The notes under the pieces were generated by a model, which was not told where the DNA came from, did not search any database, and was given only the letters and a program-made list of their open reading frames with translations. 64,000 nucleotides of DNA from CALEAR01 sp035301485. GTDB lineage: Bacteria > Pseudomonadota > Gammaproteobacteria > Pseudomonadales > Alcanivoracaceae. This document shows positions 44,434 through 54,153 of this stretch, piece by piece. How positions within the stretch are numbered: position 1 is the stretch's first letter; each line of letters begins with the position of its first letter. Where the stretch lies: NCBI GenBank assembly GCA_035301485.1, contig DATGUF010000034.1, forward strand, positions 6,396 through 70,395. Reading direction: 5' to 3'. Position numbers and translations under genes: made by a program.

Positions 44434-45921
44434 ATGAGCGACTTTTTAAGAAATCCTCCTAGCGCCACAAGCCTACTTGAATCCATGCGCGATATTGGTT
44501 ACTCGCTAGAAACAGCGTTGGCTGACTTAATTGACAACAGCATCTCTGCAAACGCTAGTACAGTAAAGGTTTTTTGCATAACAGCCACCGATTTACCCTA
44601 TGTAGCAATCATTGACGATGGCCATGGGATGGATGAAAACGAGCTTTTTCTTGCTATGCAACATGGTGGAATTTCTACTAGTACTACAAGAACAAAAAAA
44701 GATTTAGGTAGGTTTGGTTTAGGGTTAAAAACAGCCTCATTCTCTCAGTGCCGTTCACTTACTGTTATCAGCAAGAAAGAAAATGGAGATCTCACTGGCC
44801 TAGCTTGGGACCTAGATGTCGTTGCTAAAAAAAATGACTGGCTTGTACGGCGACTAAGTAGCGAGGAAATTGCTTTAATTCCACATATTTCAAGTATCGC
44901 TAAGCAAGGCACCATTGTTTTATGGCATAAGCTAGACAGGTTGTTCGAGACTGAAGAAGGCCAGAAGCGAGCTGACCTAGTTAATAGCAAACTTGAAACT
45001 GTACGAAGGCATCTAGCCCTAGTCTTCCACAGATTCTTGGGTGGTGAGCTTAAACATCTAGGTTTCAGTAAGCTCACGCTAAAACTCAACAATATTGAAA
45101 TAGATGCGTTTGACCCCTTTTGCCGAAGCAATCTTGCAACCCAAATTTACCCAGAGCAAGTTGTTCGTGTAAATAATTCAAGGGTTACGCTGAAACCATA
45201 TATACTGCCACACCATAGTCGCCTCAAAGCATCTGAGTATGAATATTACCAAGATAGAAGCGACTTTTTGTCCAATCAAGGGGCGTACGTATACCGAAAC
45301 GGGCGCTTAATGGCTTGGGGGGATTGGTTTAGGCTTGTTCCCAAAGGCGAAGCTACAAAGCTAGCTAGGGTGCAGATTGATTTCAGCAATGAGCTTGATG
45401 AAGCTTGGACAATTGATATAAAAAAATCGAGAGCGCAACCTCCTCGTCAAGTAAGAGAAGGTTTGCGGCAAATTCTTAACCAAATTTCCGAAGCAAGCAT
45501 CAGAGTTCATCGCGGCAGAGGCGAGAAATACTTCCAAGAAGAGCAAGAGCCTTTATGGGACCGATACCCAGATCGAGAACATGGTATTAGATACTCCATC
45601 AATACTGAACACCCTTTCATTGTCTCATTTCAAGAACGCTTTGGTGAGGAAGCCACAAAGGCTGTACATATTATCTTAGAAGCTGCTTCATCAACGCTCC
45701 CCGTTGAAATGATTTACTCCGACTTATCTACCTCCCCCAGAGACTTAAAACAATTTACGCCTGCAAAAAAATCAGAATTAAGAGAGGAAATAAAGGACTT
45801 CAAGCATGGTTTTTTTGGCAACCAAGCTATCGACAACGACGCAGTTCTGAATCTACTCCTAATGATGCCAAAGTATAAAAACTACAAAGACATCATTAAA
45901 GAAATTTTAAGCGAAATCTAA
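44434..45921 (+). CDS. MORC/MutL-like GHKL ATPase (system 1, gene 1)
   Basis: A 495-aa ATPase of the Hsp90/MutL fold. The N-box helix is ETALADLIDNS (26-36), the ATP-lid Asp box IIDDGHGM (59-66), and the glycine-rich lid GRFGLGLKTAS (92-102). An S5-like transducer region follows (about 230-340), with VYRNGRLMAWGDWFRL carrying an Arg-Asn-Gly-Arg stretch typical of MORC/paraMORC proteins. The C-terminal third is unrecognised. It is the first of four close-packed genes. In known neighbourhoods such ATPases act with a Z1 helicase and nuclease in restriction-type defence. AGGGAAG precedes the ATG. Confidence 0.88.
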   Translation: MSDFLRNPPSATSLLESMRDIGYSLETALADLIDNSISANASTVKVFCITATDLPYVAIIDDGHGMDENELFLAMQHGGISTSTTRTKKDLGRFGLGLKTASFSQCRSLTVISKKENGDLTGLAWDLDVVAKKNDWLVRRLSSEEIALIPHISSIAKQGTIVLWHKLDRLFETEEGQKRADLVNSKLETVRRHLALVFHRFLGGELKHLGFSKLTLKLNNIEIDAFDPFCRSNLATQIYPEQVVRVNNSRVTLKPYILPHHSRLKASEYEYYQDRSDFLSNQGAYVYRNGRLMAWGDWFRLVPKGEATKLARVQIDFSNELDEAWTIDIKKSRAQPPRQVREGLRQILNQISEASIRVHRGRGEKYFQEEQEPLWDRYPDREHGIRYSINTEHPFIVSFQERFGEEATKAVHIILEAASSTLPVEMIYSDLSTSPRDLKQFTPAKKSELREEIKDFKHGFFGNQAIDNDAVLNLLLMMPKYKNYKDIIKEILSEI

Positions 45922-45935
45922 CTAGAGATTTACAA

Positions 45936-48665
45936 ATGCAAAAGAGTCAACTTTTTAGAAATATGCTTTTAAGCGCTTTACAGCTTCTACCAACACCTCC
46001 CACCGATGAAGAAGTGGAAAAAAAAGCCGAACTTTTTGCTAGTTCACTTGAATACACTGAAGATCTAAGCAACATCATTAATGAAGTAAAAGCATTAATA
46101 AATACAAGTATGGGCACAGGGGTTATGCTGGTCTCCCAAAACGCCCAACACGATCCTCTATGGCTAGATAAAAATACATTCGAATGGAATTACAATAATG
46201 CTTACTCGAGCTTTCTTCAGTCAGAAGGATGGCCAGCCCAAGTAGTAAATTCTCTTTCAGATACAACAAAGCAAATCCTCACGCACTTACAAAATCCTAG
46301 TGATGAGGGTTCTTGGAGTAGGCGTGGACTTGTTGTTGGACATGTCCAATCAGGAAAAACTGCGAACTATACTGGCCTGATTGCGAGAGCTGCAGACGTT
46401 GGTTACAAGTTTATTATTGTTATCGCAGGGATCCACAACACTCTGAGAAGCCAAACACAAGCTAGAATCGACGAAAGCTTTGTTGGTCATAGCAGTGCGC
46501 CAGGAAAACGCCAAGAAATGATCGGTGTCGCCTTACGACAGGAAAACTATAACAACCCTTACACCGTAACTAATATTCACGATGATTTTAATAAAAGTGC
46601 AGCAAGAGCTTCTGGCTGGAAACTGGGTGATTTTTCTAGACCGATAATCTTTGTAATCAAAAAGAATGTCCACATTCTTGAAGCTTTGTATGAATGGCTT
46701 AAAGAAATGAACGTACAGAACAATAGCCAAATAACTGATGTACCGCTCCTTATGATTGACGACGAAGCTGACAATGCCTCTATCAATACAAACAAAGAAG
46801 AGAGCGATCCAACGCGAACAAATGCTGGGATCAGATCCATCTTAAACCTATTTTCTAAGAGTGCTTATATTGGTTATACCGCCACGCCGTTTGCAAATAT
46901 CTTTATTGATCCTTTCATAAATGGTGGAGAGCTTGAAGACGACTTGTTCCCTAGAGATTTCATTTATTGTCTCGACGCACCGACAAACTACTTTGGGCCT
47001 AACAAAGTGTTCGGTGAGGATGATGAAAGCAGCGACACTCACATCCGCTTCATAAATGATGCCGAAGAGTATATCCCGTTATCACATAAAAAAGACGATG
47101 AAATTCATGAACTCCCACCCTCACTTTATCGTGCACTTAATAGCTTTATTCTTGCTCGAGCAATCAGGAACTTAAAGGGTCAAAGAAACCAACACTGCTC
47201 AATGATGGTAAACGTATCCAGATTTGTTAACTATCAACGAGAAGTAAGAGCGAAACTAAGCCTTTCTGTAAACGAAATAAAAATTGCCGTACTCAGTAAT
47301 AGTGGTTTACCCGATACCTTAGCTTTAAAAGATCAACACATGCTAGAACTAAAAGCCACTTTTGATATTGAGTACAGCGAAGAAGGATTTAGTTGGGATA
47401 CTATAAAAGCCGAGTTACCAAAAGTATTTAATAACTTTCGTACATTTTTAATTAATAGCGCTAGCGGAGAGGCTTTAAATTTTAGCCAATACGACCAAGA
47501 AAATGTCGGTTTAACCGCGCTAGCTGTAGGTGGCTTAAGCTTATCTCGTGGATTAACCATTGAAGGACTAACCATTAGTTATCTTTATCGAAATACTCAG
47601 ATGTACGACACCTTAATGCAGATGGGGCGCTGGTTCGGCTATCGGCCAAATTATGAAAGCTTATGTAGGGTTTATCTATCTAACGACTCATATAATTGGT
47701 ATACGCATATTGCAGAGGCCTCAGAAGAGCTTATACAGCAAGTGCATGAGATGAGCAGACAAGGACAAACCCCGTCTGACTTCGGTCTTGTTGTTAGAAC
47801 CCACCCTAGTAGCTTGAAAATTACTGCTCCCAATAAAATGCTGAACGCTGAACAGATCACTATGAAACAAAGCTATAGTGGCAGGTTATTTGAAACCTAT
47901 CGAGTATCTCTAGATCCGAGCATCAATAAAAAAAACTTTGAGCTTATCCGTGAATACTGGAGAAATAACTTTTACAGTAATCACCCTCTAAGCAAGCCCG
48001 ATTTCCTACAACCGCACAAGGGTGAGTTCTATACTAATATTCCACTCAGCGTCATCGAGGAGTTCCTTGAGAAATTCATAGTCCATCGTAGGCATCAAGA
48101 CTCATTTTCATTTGTTTTGCAATATTTAAAAGAAGTTCGTAAGAGAGGAGTTTTTTCGGATCAAGCGGATGTACTTCTAATTTCTCCTAAAGGTGGTAGC
48201 GGTGGCCATGAGCCTTACACCATGAGAAATCAAAATAGAAGAATAGAAGAGTCTCAATATAAAGATAACGATCTATGGACACTAAGCCGCTCTAGAGTCG
48301 CTGGTGTTGGGGACGAACAATGGGGGCTAACTCCCGATGAGAAAAAGCAAGCAGAACAATATTTCAAAGAAGAGGCCAAGACTAAAGAGAAAAAACCTAA
48401 ATCAATCAGTGACTACCATTATAGGAACGCTCGAAACCGAGTGCTACTAATGCTTCACAGTTTGATGCCTACTATAGATGACGAACCAGTCAATCTTGAC
48501 GAACCAGTTGCTGCTTTTGGAATTGCTTTTCCTAAGCAAGATTCAAAGTCAGAAAAGGCAAGTGGCTTATGCACCGTTGATGTCGTAGCCAACCGTATTT
48601 GGCTTCAAAACGAATTAAATCTTGCTAGGGAAGAATTATTGGAGCAACAAGATGAAGATGAATAA
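45936..48665 (+). CDS. Z1-domain superfamily-II helicase/ATPase (system 1, gene 2)
   Basis: The 909-aa protein has Walker A GHVQSGKT (135-142), Walker B LLMIDDEADNASIN (about 272-285), motif III-like YIGYTATPFANIFID, and motif VI MQMGRWFGYRPNYESL. Between and after lies the Z1 domain (GGLSLSRGLTIEGLTISYLYRN), known from restriction-type operons with MORC-like ATPases. It probably translocates on DNA or remodels a nuclease complex. It starts 14 nt after gene 1 and overlaps gene 3 by 14 nt. Confidence 0.9.
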   Translation: MQKSQLFRNMLLSALQLLPTPPTDEEVEKKAELFASSLEYTEDLSNIINEVKALINTSMGTGVMLVSQNAQHDPLWLDKNTFEWNYNNAYSSFLQSEGWPAQVVNSLSDTTKQILTHLQNPSDEGSWSRRGLVVGHVQSGKTANYTGLIARAADVGYKFIIVIAGIHNTLRSQTQARIDESFVGHSSAPGKRQEMIGVALRQENYNNPYTVTNIHDDFNKSAARASGWKLGDFSRPIIFVIKKNVHILEALYEWLKEMNVQNNSQITDVPLLMIDDEADNASINTNKEESDPTRTNAGIRSILNLFSKSAYIGYTATPFANIFIDPFINGGELEDDLFPRDFIYCLDAPTNYFGPNKVFGEDDESSDTHIRFINDAEEYIPLSHKKDDEIHELPPSLYRALNSFILARAIRNLKGQRNQHCSMMVNVSRFVNYQREVRAKLSLSVNEIKIAVLSNSGLPDTLALKDQHMLELKATFDIEYSEEGFSWDTIKAELPKVFNNFRTFLINSASGEALNFSQYDQENVGLTALAVGGLSLSRGLTIEGLTISYLYRNTQMYDTLMQMGRWFGYRPNYESLCRVYLSNDSYNWYTHIAEASEELIQQVHEMSRQGQTPSDFGLVVRTHPSSLKITAPNKMLNAEQITMKQSYSGRLFETYRVSLDPSINKKNFELIREYWRNNFYSNHPLSKPDFLQPHKGEFYTNIPLSVIEEFLEKFIVHRRHQDSFSFVLQYLKEVRKRGVFSDQADVLLISPKGGSGGHEPYTMRNQNRRIEESQYKDNDLWTLSRSRVAGVGDEQWGLTPDEKKQAEQYFKEEAKTKEKKPKSISDYHYRNARNRVLLMLHSLMPTIDDEPVNLDEPVAAFGIAFPKQDSKSEKASGLCTVDVVANRIWLQNELNLAREELLEQQDEDE

Positions 48666-49632
48666 ATTTAACTCTCCTTGGGATGAAATTTCCATTCCTC
48701 GCAACGATATTTTCCACAAAATACTTGTTGATCCTACAATGGCTATCCCATGCCATTGGGCTAAAGATATACATGGTGCTTTACTCTTTTTAATTGAGCT
48801 TGATGGTGACCACCAAAAAGCTTTTAGTCAAAACCTTATAAAAATTAGAGGTGTGGACATTGCTCTTAGGGGGTTATCAGCTAGCAAACAAGTGATTGTG
48901 TTGAGCCTACAAAAACAAGTTGATGCAGATATCTTTGAAAGCTTTTGCACAGCTCTCATCCGAGCTCTATCCAAAGTAAAAGCGCCAAATATTGCGCTAG
49001 AGGTTGTTTTTGCACATCTTAACCGTTGGAAACTATTTTTAGCTGGCAATAAAACACTTATGTCCCCGCAAAGGATCAGGGGACTTTATGCTGAACTTAC
49101 TTTTTTAAACGAGCTCATCGATGTTTATGATGATCAAGTAGCTATCGATAGTTGGCTTGGACCAGAAATGTCCCAACATGATTTTAGCTTCTACAATATT
49201 GATATTGAGATTAAGGCGCTGAGCGGAACCGAAAGAAATAGTGTCGAGATATCTTCCGAAGATCAGCTTTTTTCATTAAATGAGAAGCTCTATCTGAGGC
49301 TGTATATGTTAGGCAAACAACCCGATACCTCTGTAGGCATAAGCTTAAATCAACTAGTTAACAATATTAACAAGAAACTATCTAGCACTGATGTAAGCGA
49401 CTCCTATTTACAGAAGCTAAACGAGTACGGCTACTACCCAGATGTCGAATATGACAAGTCCATCTTCACTGTAAGAAAGATTAACAGTTATATCGTTGAA
49501 GAGAGCTTTCCAAGAATAATAAAGCACAACCTTCCTGATGGGATCAGCCGAGTTAAATACCATATCAATTTAGAAAAAATCCAAGAGTTCACGTGCGATA
49601 ACAATAAAATTTTTGAGAGTGCCAATGCTTAG
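48652..49632 (+). CDS. DUF4420 PD-(D/E)XK nuclease (system 1, gene 3)
   Basis: A ~326-aa protein. The probable nuclease core is GPEMSQHDFSFYNIDIEIKALSG, with the acidic residue, then E-x-K (IEIK, near residue 184), as in the DUF4420 family. The preceding LYAELTFLNELIDVYDD supplies the helix with the conserved Glu. It is the likely DNA-cutting subunit of the system. The start was chosen at the ATG with GGAG 8 nt upstream. It overlaps both neighbours. Confidence 0.82.
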   Translation: MKMNKFNSPWDEISIPRNDIFHKILVDPTMAIPCHWAKDIHGALLFLIELDGDHQKAFSQNLIKIRGVDIALRGLSASKQVIVLSLQKQVDADIFESFCTALIRALSKVKAPNIALEVVFAHLNRWKLFLAGNKTLMSPQRIRGLYAELTFLNELIDVYDDQVAIDSWLGPEMSQHDFSFYNIDIEIKALSGTERNSVEISSEDQLFSLNEKLYLRLYMLGKQPDTSVGISLNQLVNNINKKLSSTDVSDSYLQKLNEYGYYPDVEYDKSIFTVRKINSYIVEESFPRIIKHNLPDGISRVKYHINLEKIQEFTCDNNKIFESANA

Positions 49633-51688
49633 TGTTGAAGATTTTTTTAAAGAATTTCAGCTCACCATTGCTGCGGGAGCAGAAGAGAGCAAAACCTTTA
49701 CTAGAAGCTATTTTGTTGAAGAGGTAGCAAAGGAACTCCAAGAAAATGAGTTTAGTGAAGGCTTTGAGCTTGCTTATTATCAGTCACGAGGTATCCGCTT
49801 AGATGGTTACTGGTTTGATGAGGAAGGTAGCCTAGACCTTTATCTTGCAGACTTTGAGTCCTTAGACCATCTAGCTACCCTCACAAAAACTGAAATAGAC
49901 AAGGCTTTTACACGTCTAATCAACTTCTTTGAAGCTAGTGCAACGAAAGGCTTAGCTGACAACCTCGAACTAACATCCCCAAGCTATGATCTAGCCTCCC
50001 AGATTGAGCAAAGACTAAACTCAATTTATAAAATTAGATTAATACTAATTTCAGAGAGAGCAGTAAGCGGACGCGTAAAAGATAGCGACTTAAAAGATCT
50101 ATCTATTTTAGGCAAGCCAGCCTCAAAGCATGTCTGGGATATAACACGCCTACATAGAGTTCGCAGCTCCAAAAGCCAAAAAGAAGCTTTAGATTTTGAC
50201 TTTATCGATATTTTTGGCAAAGGAATACCTGGACTTCCTGCTTACGTGGGTACAGAACAGTATGAATCTTACTTGTTAGTAATGCCTGGTGACTATCTAG
50301 CAGATTTGTATGAAGAGTACGGTGCAAGGCTACTAGAACAAAACGTCAGGACATTCTTGCAAGCGCGTGGAAATGTAAACCGCGGGATCAGAGCGACTAT
50401 TTTAAATGAGCCAGAAATGTTCTTCGCGTATAACAACGGAATCACAGCTACAGCGAAAGAGGTTGAAGCCCAAAAGACTGACGATGGACTAATTATAACA
50501 AGAATTAAAGATCTACAAATCGTTAATGGTGGCCAAACCACAGCCTCTCTTTTTCACACTAGAAGAAGAGATAAAGCTGATTTATCCAAAGTATTCGTTC
50601 AAATGAAACTGTCCGTTATTGAGCCGGAGCTAGCTGAAGAGATTGTGCCGAGAATCTCTGAGTATGCAAATACGCAAAACAGAGTTAACGCCGCAGATTT
50701 TTTCTCTAACCACCCCTTCCATATACGAATGGAAGAGTTTTCTAGACGCTTATGGGCTCCAGCCAAACAAGGTGCCCAAAGAGAAACGCAATGGTTCTAC
50801 GAGCGCGCACGCGGCCAGTACGCCGACCGCCAATCCACTATGACTCCTAGCGAGAAAAAACGCTTTAGATCCCTAAGTCCAACAAATCAGAAATTCACTA
50901 AAACAGATTTAGCCAAGTTCGAAAACGTTTGGGACGATCATCCAATGTGGGTTAACCGAGGTGCTCAAAGAAACTTTGCTGAATACGCAAAAAGAATAGG
51001 TAAAGAGTGGGAAGCTGACTCTGAAAAATTCAGTGAACTTTATTTTAAAAACGCTATAGCGCGAGCAATAATATTCAAAAGCACTGAACAAATAGTTTCA
51101 GCAGCAGAATGGTATAGCGGAGGCTATAGAGCGAACATTGTTGCTTATACAATTGCCATGCTGTCTGAAATAGTGAGGTTGAGGAAAAGTGACGTAAATC
51201 TCTTAAAGATTTGGAACGCACAAGAAATCCCAATTGAACTTGAGCATGCCTTAGAATCAATCGCAAAATACGTTCACAACGACATAATGAGTCCGCCTAC
51301 GGGCATTTCCAACATTTCAGAATGGTGTAAGAAAAAGGAATGTTGGGATCGCTTAAAAGCCCAAGCAAAAAAAATATCAGACCTTCTCTCTAGCGGCTTC
51401 GAGCGCATCTTAGAGTCTGAAGAAAATATAAAAACAAATGTGAAGCAAGCTAGGCAAACGCAGCGCATAGATGATGGTATTAAAGCGCAAGCTAAAGTCG
51501 TAGAAATACCAGGGCCACGTTGGAAAAAGCTTTCTCAGTTATTAGCAAGCAAAGGGCTACTTTCGGCAAAGGAGGCAGACATTTTAAAAATTGCCTCACA
51601 ATTACCTAACAAACTACCAACAGAGGCCCAGTCTATAGTGTTATTAAGCATTCTCCAAAGGGCCTATGAAGAAGGAATTAGTGGCTAG
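49625..51688 (+). CDS. AIPR family protein (system 1, gene 4)
   Basis: The ~687-aa protein carries the AIPR signature: EMFFAYNNGITATAKEVE (about residue 270), then IKDLQIVNGGQTTASLFH (about 300), and IVPRISEYANTQNRVNAADFFSNHPFH. AIPR proteins were first noted in phage-resistance (abortive infection) contexts and in restriction-type operons. Their biochemical role is not settled. It overlaps gene 3 by 8 nt and ends 2 nt from the convergent methyltransferase. Confidence 0.88.
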   Translation: MLSVEDFFKEFQLTIAAGAEESKTFTRSYFVEEVAKELQENEFSEGFELAYYQSRGIRLDGYWFDEEGSLDLYLADFESLDHLATLTKTEIDKAFTRLINFFEASATKGLADNLELTSPSYDLASQIEQRLNSIYKIRLILISERAVSGRVKDSDLKDLSILGKPASKHVWDITRLHRVRSSKSQKEALDFDFIDIFGKGIPGLPAYVGTEQYESYLLVMPGDYLADLYEEYGARLLEQNVRTFLQARGNVNRGIRATILNEPEMFFAYNNGITATAKEVEAQKTDDGLIITRIKDLQIVNGGQTTASLFHTRRRDKADLSKVFVQMKLSVIEPELAEEIVPRISEYANTQNRVNAADFFSNHPFHIRMEEFSRRLWAPAKQGAQRETQWFYERARGQYADRQSTMTPSEKKRFRSLSPTNQKFTKTDLAKFENVWDDHPMWVNRGAQRNFAEYAKRIGKEWEADSEKFSELYFKNAIARAIIFKSTEQIVSAAEWYSGGYRANIVAYTIAMLSEIVRLRKSDVNLLKIWNAQEIPIELEHALESIAKYVHNDIMSPPTGISNISEWCKKKECWDRLKAQAKKISDLLSSGFERILESEENIKTNVKQARQTQRIDDGIKAQAKVVEIPGPRWKKLSQLLASKGLLSAKEADILKIASQLPNKLPTEAQSIVLLSILQRAYEEGISG

Positions 51689-51690
51689 CA

Positions 51691-52899
51691 TTAATTATTC
51701 AGGATGCCCGCAAGCGACTTCGCTATATATTTTGAAAACAATGGTGGCACTGCGTTACCAATCATTCTGTATTTACTACCATTTGAGCCATAAAACATGA
51801 AGTCATCAGGAAACGTTTGAAGTCTTGCGGCTTCTCTTACTGTGATACTACGAGCTTGCTTTGAAGATGGGTGGATATGCCTAAGCCCATCTTTGCTTAA
51901 GTGGGCAGGTATCGTGTTACTAGGCTCATTTGTTCTTAACACATGATACTTATGTACAGAGGATGTTCGTCCTGTCTTCTCCGTATAAAGCTGTTTTAAC
52001 GCTTCCGTGGAAGCATATTTATATTGCTCGGACTCAATATCAGCCGCTAGCAGCTTAAAAATTTCAACGTCCCGTGGATTGTGATATCTAGGGTTATGAT
52101 CGAACTCGAAAGGTGTTTTTTCGCACGCTAAGTAATGCGATTTTCTGCGCTCTGGATTGTCGAGTGGATATATTGCCGGCAGATCTAAAATTGCTTGTTC
52201 CACCGTTTTAGGCGCAAGATTTTTATAGCTGTTGAGCTTGCTGTAAAAGCTTTCAATCTTTTTATACGGATCGCTAAATTGCTTCTCACAAAAAGCAGCA
52301 ATGATCACTCGCTTTCGTTTTTGAGGTACGGAAAATTCAGACAGATCAAAAGTCGCATCTCTTGCAATATTTTCTGCTATTACATAGCCAACTTCTTTAA
52401 ACGCTTTTGCAATTCTATCTATAATTTGAACTCCGCCAGGCTTAGCGCTGAGCATCCCTGTTACGTTTTCAAACACGCATGCTTTGGGCCGAAAGTGCTT
52501 AATCACCTCTAAATAAGATTCAAAAAGATAGTTCCTATAATCATCCTCCATATTATTTTTATCACTGATCCTTCCCGCTATAGAGTACGCTTGGCATGGT
52601 GGCCCACCAATCACAACATCAACTGCACCGCCTTTAGCTAGTGATTCTAAACCTGCAGAAGTACCGTACACAGGATCATTGCTATAGCCGCCTATCAGCT
52701 CATCTGTTCTTTGAATGTCAAAATGCAAAACGAGCTGGTCTGCATCTTTAACGCCCCAACGTGTCGCCAAACGCTGCTTCAACGTTGTTACAGTGTCTAA
52801 CTCCCAATCTAAAGCCGCAACTAATCTATATTTTTTAGACTGCTTAAATCCTTCTGTTAGCCCCCCGCAACCAGAAAAAAGATCTATCGTATTAAACAT
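51691..52899 (-). CDS. DNA (cytosine-5) methyltransferase 1
   Basis: A 402-aa Dcm/M.HhaI-type enzyme with the motifs in order: I (TIDLFSGCGGLTEGF), IV (GGPPCQAYSIAGR, catalytic Cys), VI (CVFENVTGM), VIII (PQKRKRVIIAAF), and IX-X (SITVREAARLQTFPDDF, MIGNAVPPLFSKYIA). The variable target-recognition region spans about 230-330. It overlaps methyltransferase 2 by 8 bases, so the two are co-translated. It is convergent with system 1 and may protect host sites from it. The target sequence is unknown. Confidence 0.93.
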   Translation of the reverse strand: MFNTIDLFSGCGGLTEGFKQSKKYRLVAALDWELDTVTTLKQRLATRWGVKDADQLVLHFDIQRTDELIGGYSNDPVYGTSAGLESLAKGGAVDVVIGGPPCQAYSIAGRISDKNNMEDDYRNYLFESYLEVIKHFRPKACVFENVTGMLSAKPGGVQIIDRIAKAFKEVGYVIAENIARDATFDLSEFSVPQKRKRVIIAAFCEKQFSDPYKKIESFYSKLNSYKNLAPKTVEQAILDLPAIYPLDNPERRKSHYLACEKTPFEFDHNPRYHNPRDVEIFKLLAADIESEQYKYASTEALKQLYTEKTGRTSSVHKYHVLRTNEPSNTIPAHLSKDGLRHIHPSSKQARSITVREAARLQTFPDDFMFYGSNGSKYRMIGNAVPPLFSKYIAKSLAGILNN

Positions 52900-53953
52900 T
52901 TAAATCGTCCATTATTTTTTTCCCGAGCACATACCCCCATTTTGGAGGCACAGCATTACCAACCTGCTTATATTGTTGGGTTTTTGTTCCTAAAAAAACA
53001 AAATGATCTGGGAAGGACTGTAAACGGGCATTTTCTCGGACTGTTGGAACTCTATTCCATTTATAGTGGAAGTGATTCCTATGCCCCGTATCAATTGTTT
53101 TTGACGGAGATTTACTATGGTATCTAGTCCAAGCTTCATTAAATTTTCTAGATGTACCAACGCCAGGTGGTAAGTCTTTATGATTACCACCATCAGGCAC
53201 CTGTTTAATTACTTCGATAACGTGAGGTCTATGCCTAGTCCCAACATGATTAAAAAGCTCTGAAGACTTTTCCCTCATTTCATTTTGATAATCATTTAAT
53301 GGGAATGCTTCGTACAGACTAACTTCATCGCCAATACCATCTTCTAAACTTGGCAGATCACTAATAGCTTCTTCGCATGTAATATATTCACTTTGGGTGT
53401 GGGTTGGATCCGGAAAAACAAAGGGCGTATCATTTTTTACGCCTACAAAGAATTTGCGTCTTCTGATTTGGGGAACCCCATAGTCGGGAGCGTATAAAAG
53501 CTGCGATGTTGTTCTGTAACCTAGCCTTTCAAACTCAGAATATATAGCATCCCTTGCTCGACCACCGTATAGAGTTGAGATACCAGGAACATTTTCGATC
53601 ACTATATAAGTAGGCTTGATTCGTTCTGCCAACTTAAAAACGGAGTAAAAAAGTTTGTTTCTTTTATCGTTCTCCTGTCGCGTACCTGTCAATGAAAAGC
53701 CTTGGCACGGCGGCCCTGCTACGATAATTTCAATTTTTTTATCGCCAAGAACATTAACAATTTCACAGACACTTTCATCTTTAGAAAGATCTAGCTCTAG
53801 CGTCTTAGCATGCGGATGATTCTTTGCAAATGTTTTAAGCGCAGGTGCGTCCACATCTACACCTAAAACACTTTCAAACCCTGCTTGCTCAAAACCAAAA
53901 GACAGACCACCACAGCCTGAAAACAAATCTACGAGATATTTTTTTTCCTGCAT
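52892..53953 (-). CDS. DNA (cytosine-5) methyltransferase 2
   Basis: A ~353-aa m5C enzyme with I (YLVDLFSGCGGLSFGFEQAGF), IV (AGPPCQGFSLTGTRQ), VI (YIVIENVPGI), VIII (QIRRRKFFVG), and X (QYKQVGNAVPPKWG). It is only distantly similar to enzyme 1, so a different target is likely. I start at MQEKKYL, next to motif I. An ATG 13 codons upstream (53,992) is also open. It is the first gene of the minus-strand pair and divergent from the second ATPase operon. Confidence 0.92.
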   Translation of the reverse strand: MQEKKYLVDLFSGCGGLSFGFEQAGFESVLGVDVDAPALKTFAKNHPHAKTLELDLSKDESVCEIVNVLGDKKIEIIVAGPPCQGFSLTGTRQENDKRNKLFYSVFKLAERIKPTYIVIENVPGISTLYGGRARDAIYSEFERLGYRTTSQLLYAPDYGVPQIRRRKFFVGVKNDTPFVFPDPTHTQSEYITCEEAISDLPSLEDGIGDEVSLYEAFPLNDYQNEMREKSSELFNHVGTRHRPHVIEVIKQVPDGGNHKDLPPGVGTSRKFNEAWTRYHSKSPSKTIDTGHRNHFHYKWNRVPTVRENARLQSFPDHFVFLGTKTQQYKQVGNAVPPKWGYVLGKKIMDDLNV

Positions 53954-54069
53954 TTTACCCACTAAAATTAAAGCAATACATTTGGAAGCCATCCATTAAA
54001 TATTCGCAACTAAAAAAATTATTTGTAATAGTGACAGGCTATTTTAGCTATAAGATAAAAGAGCTCATA

Positions 54070-54082
54070 TTAGTAATACTAA
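54070..54082. promoter_or_regulatory. Palindrome TTAGTA-A-TACTAA between divergent defence operons
   Basis: A perfect 6-bp-arm palindrome with one central base, in the 161-200-nt AT-rich spacer between methyltransferase 2 and the second GHKL operon. A shared operator that links methylase and effector expression would fit. Confidence 0.45.
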
Positions 54083-54153
54083 AGCTAGCTTTTGGACAAA
54101 AAAGCGCACAAAAAATTTAATGTCCCGCGTAATTTAACATAGAGGAAGACGTA

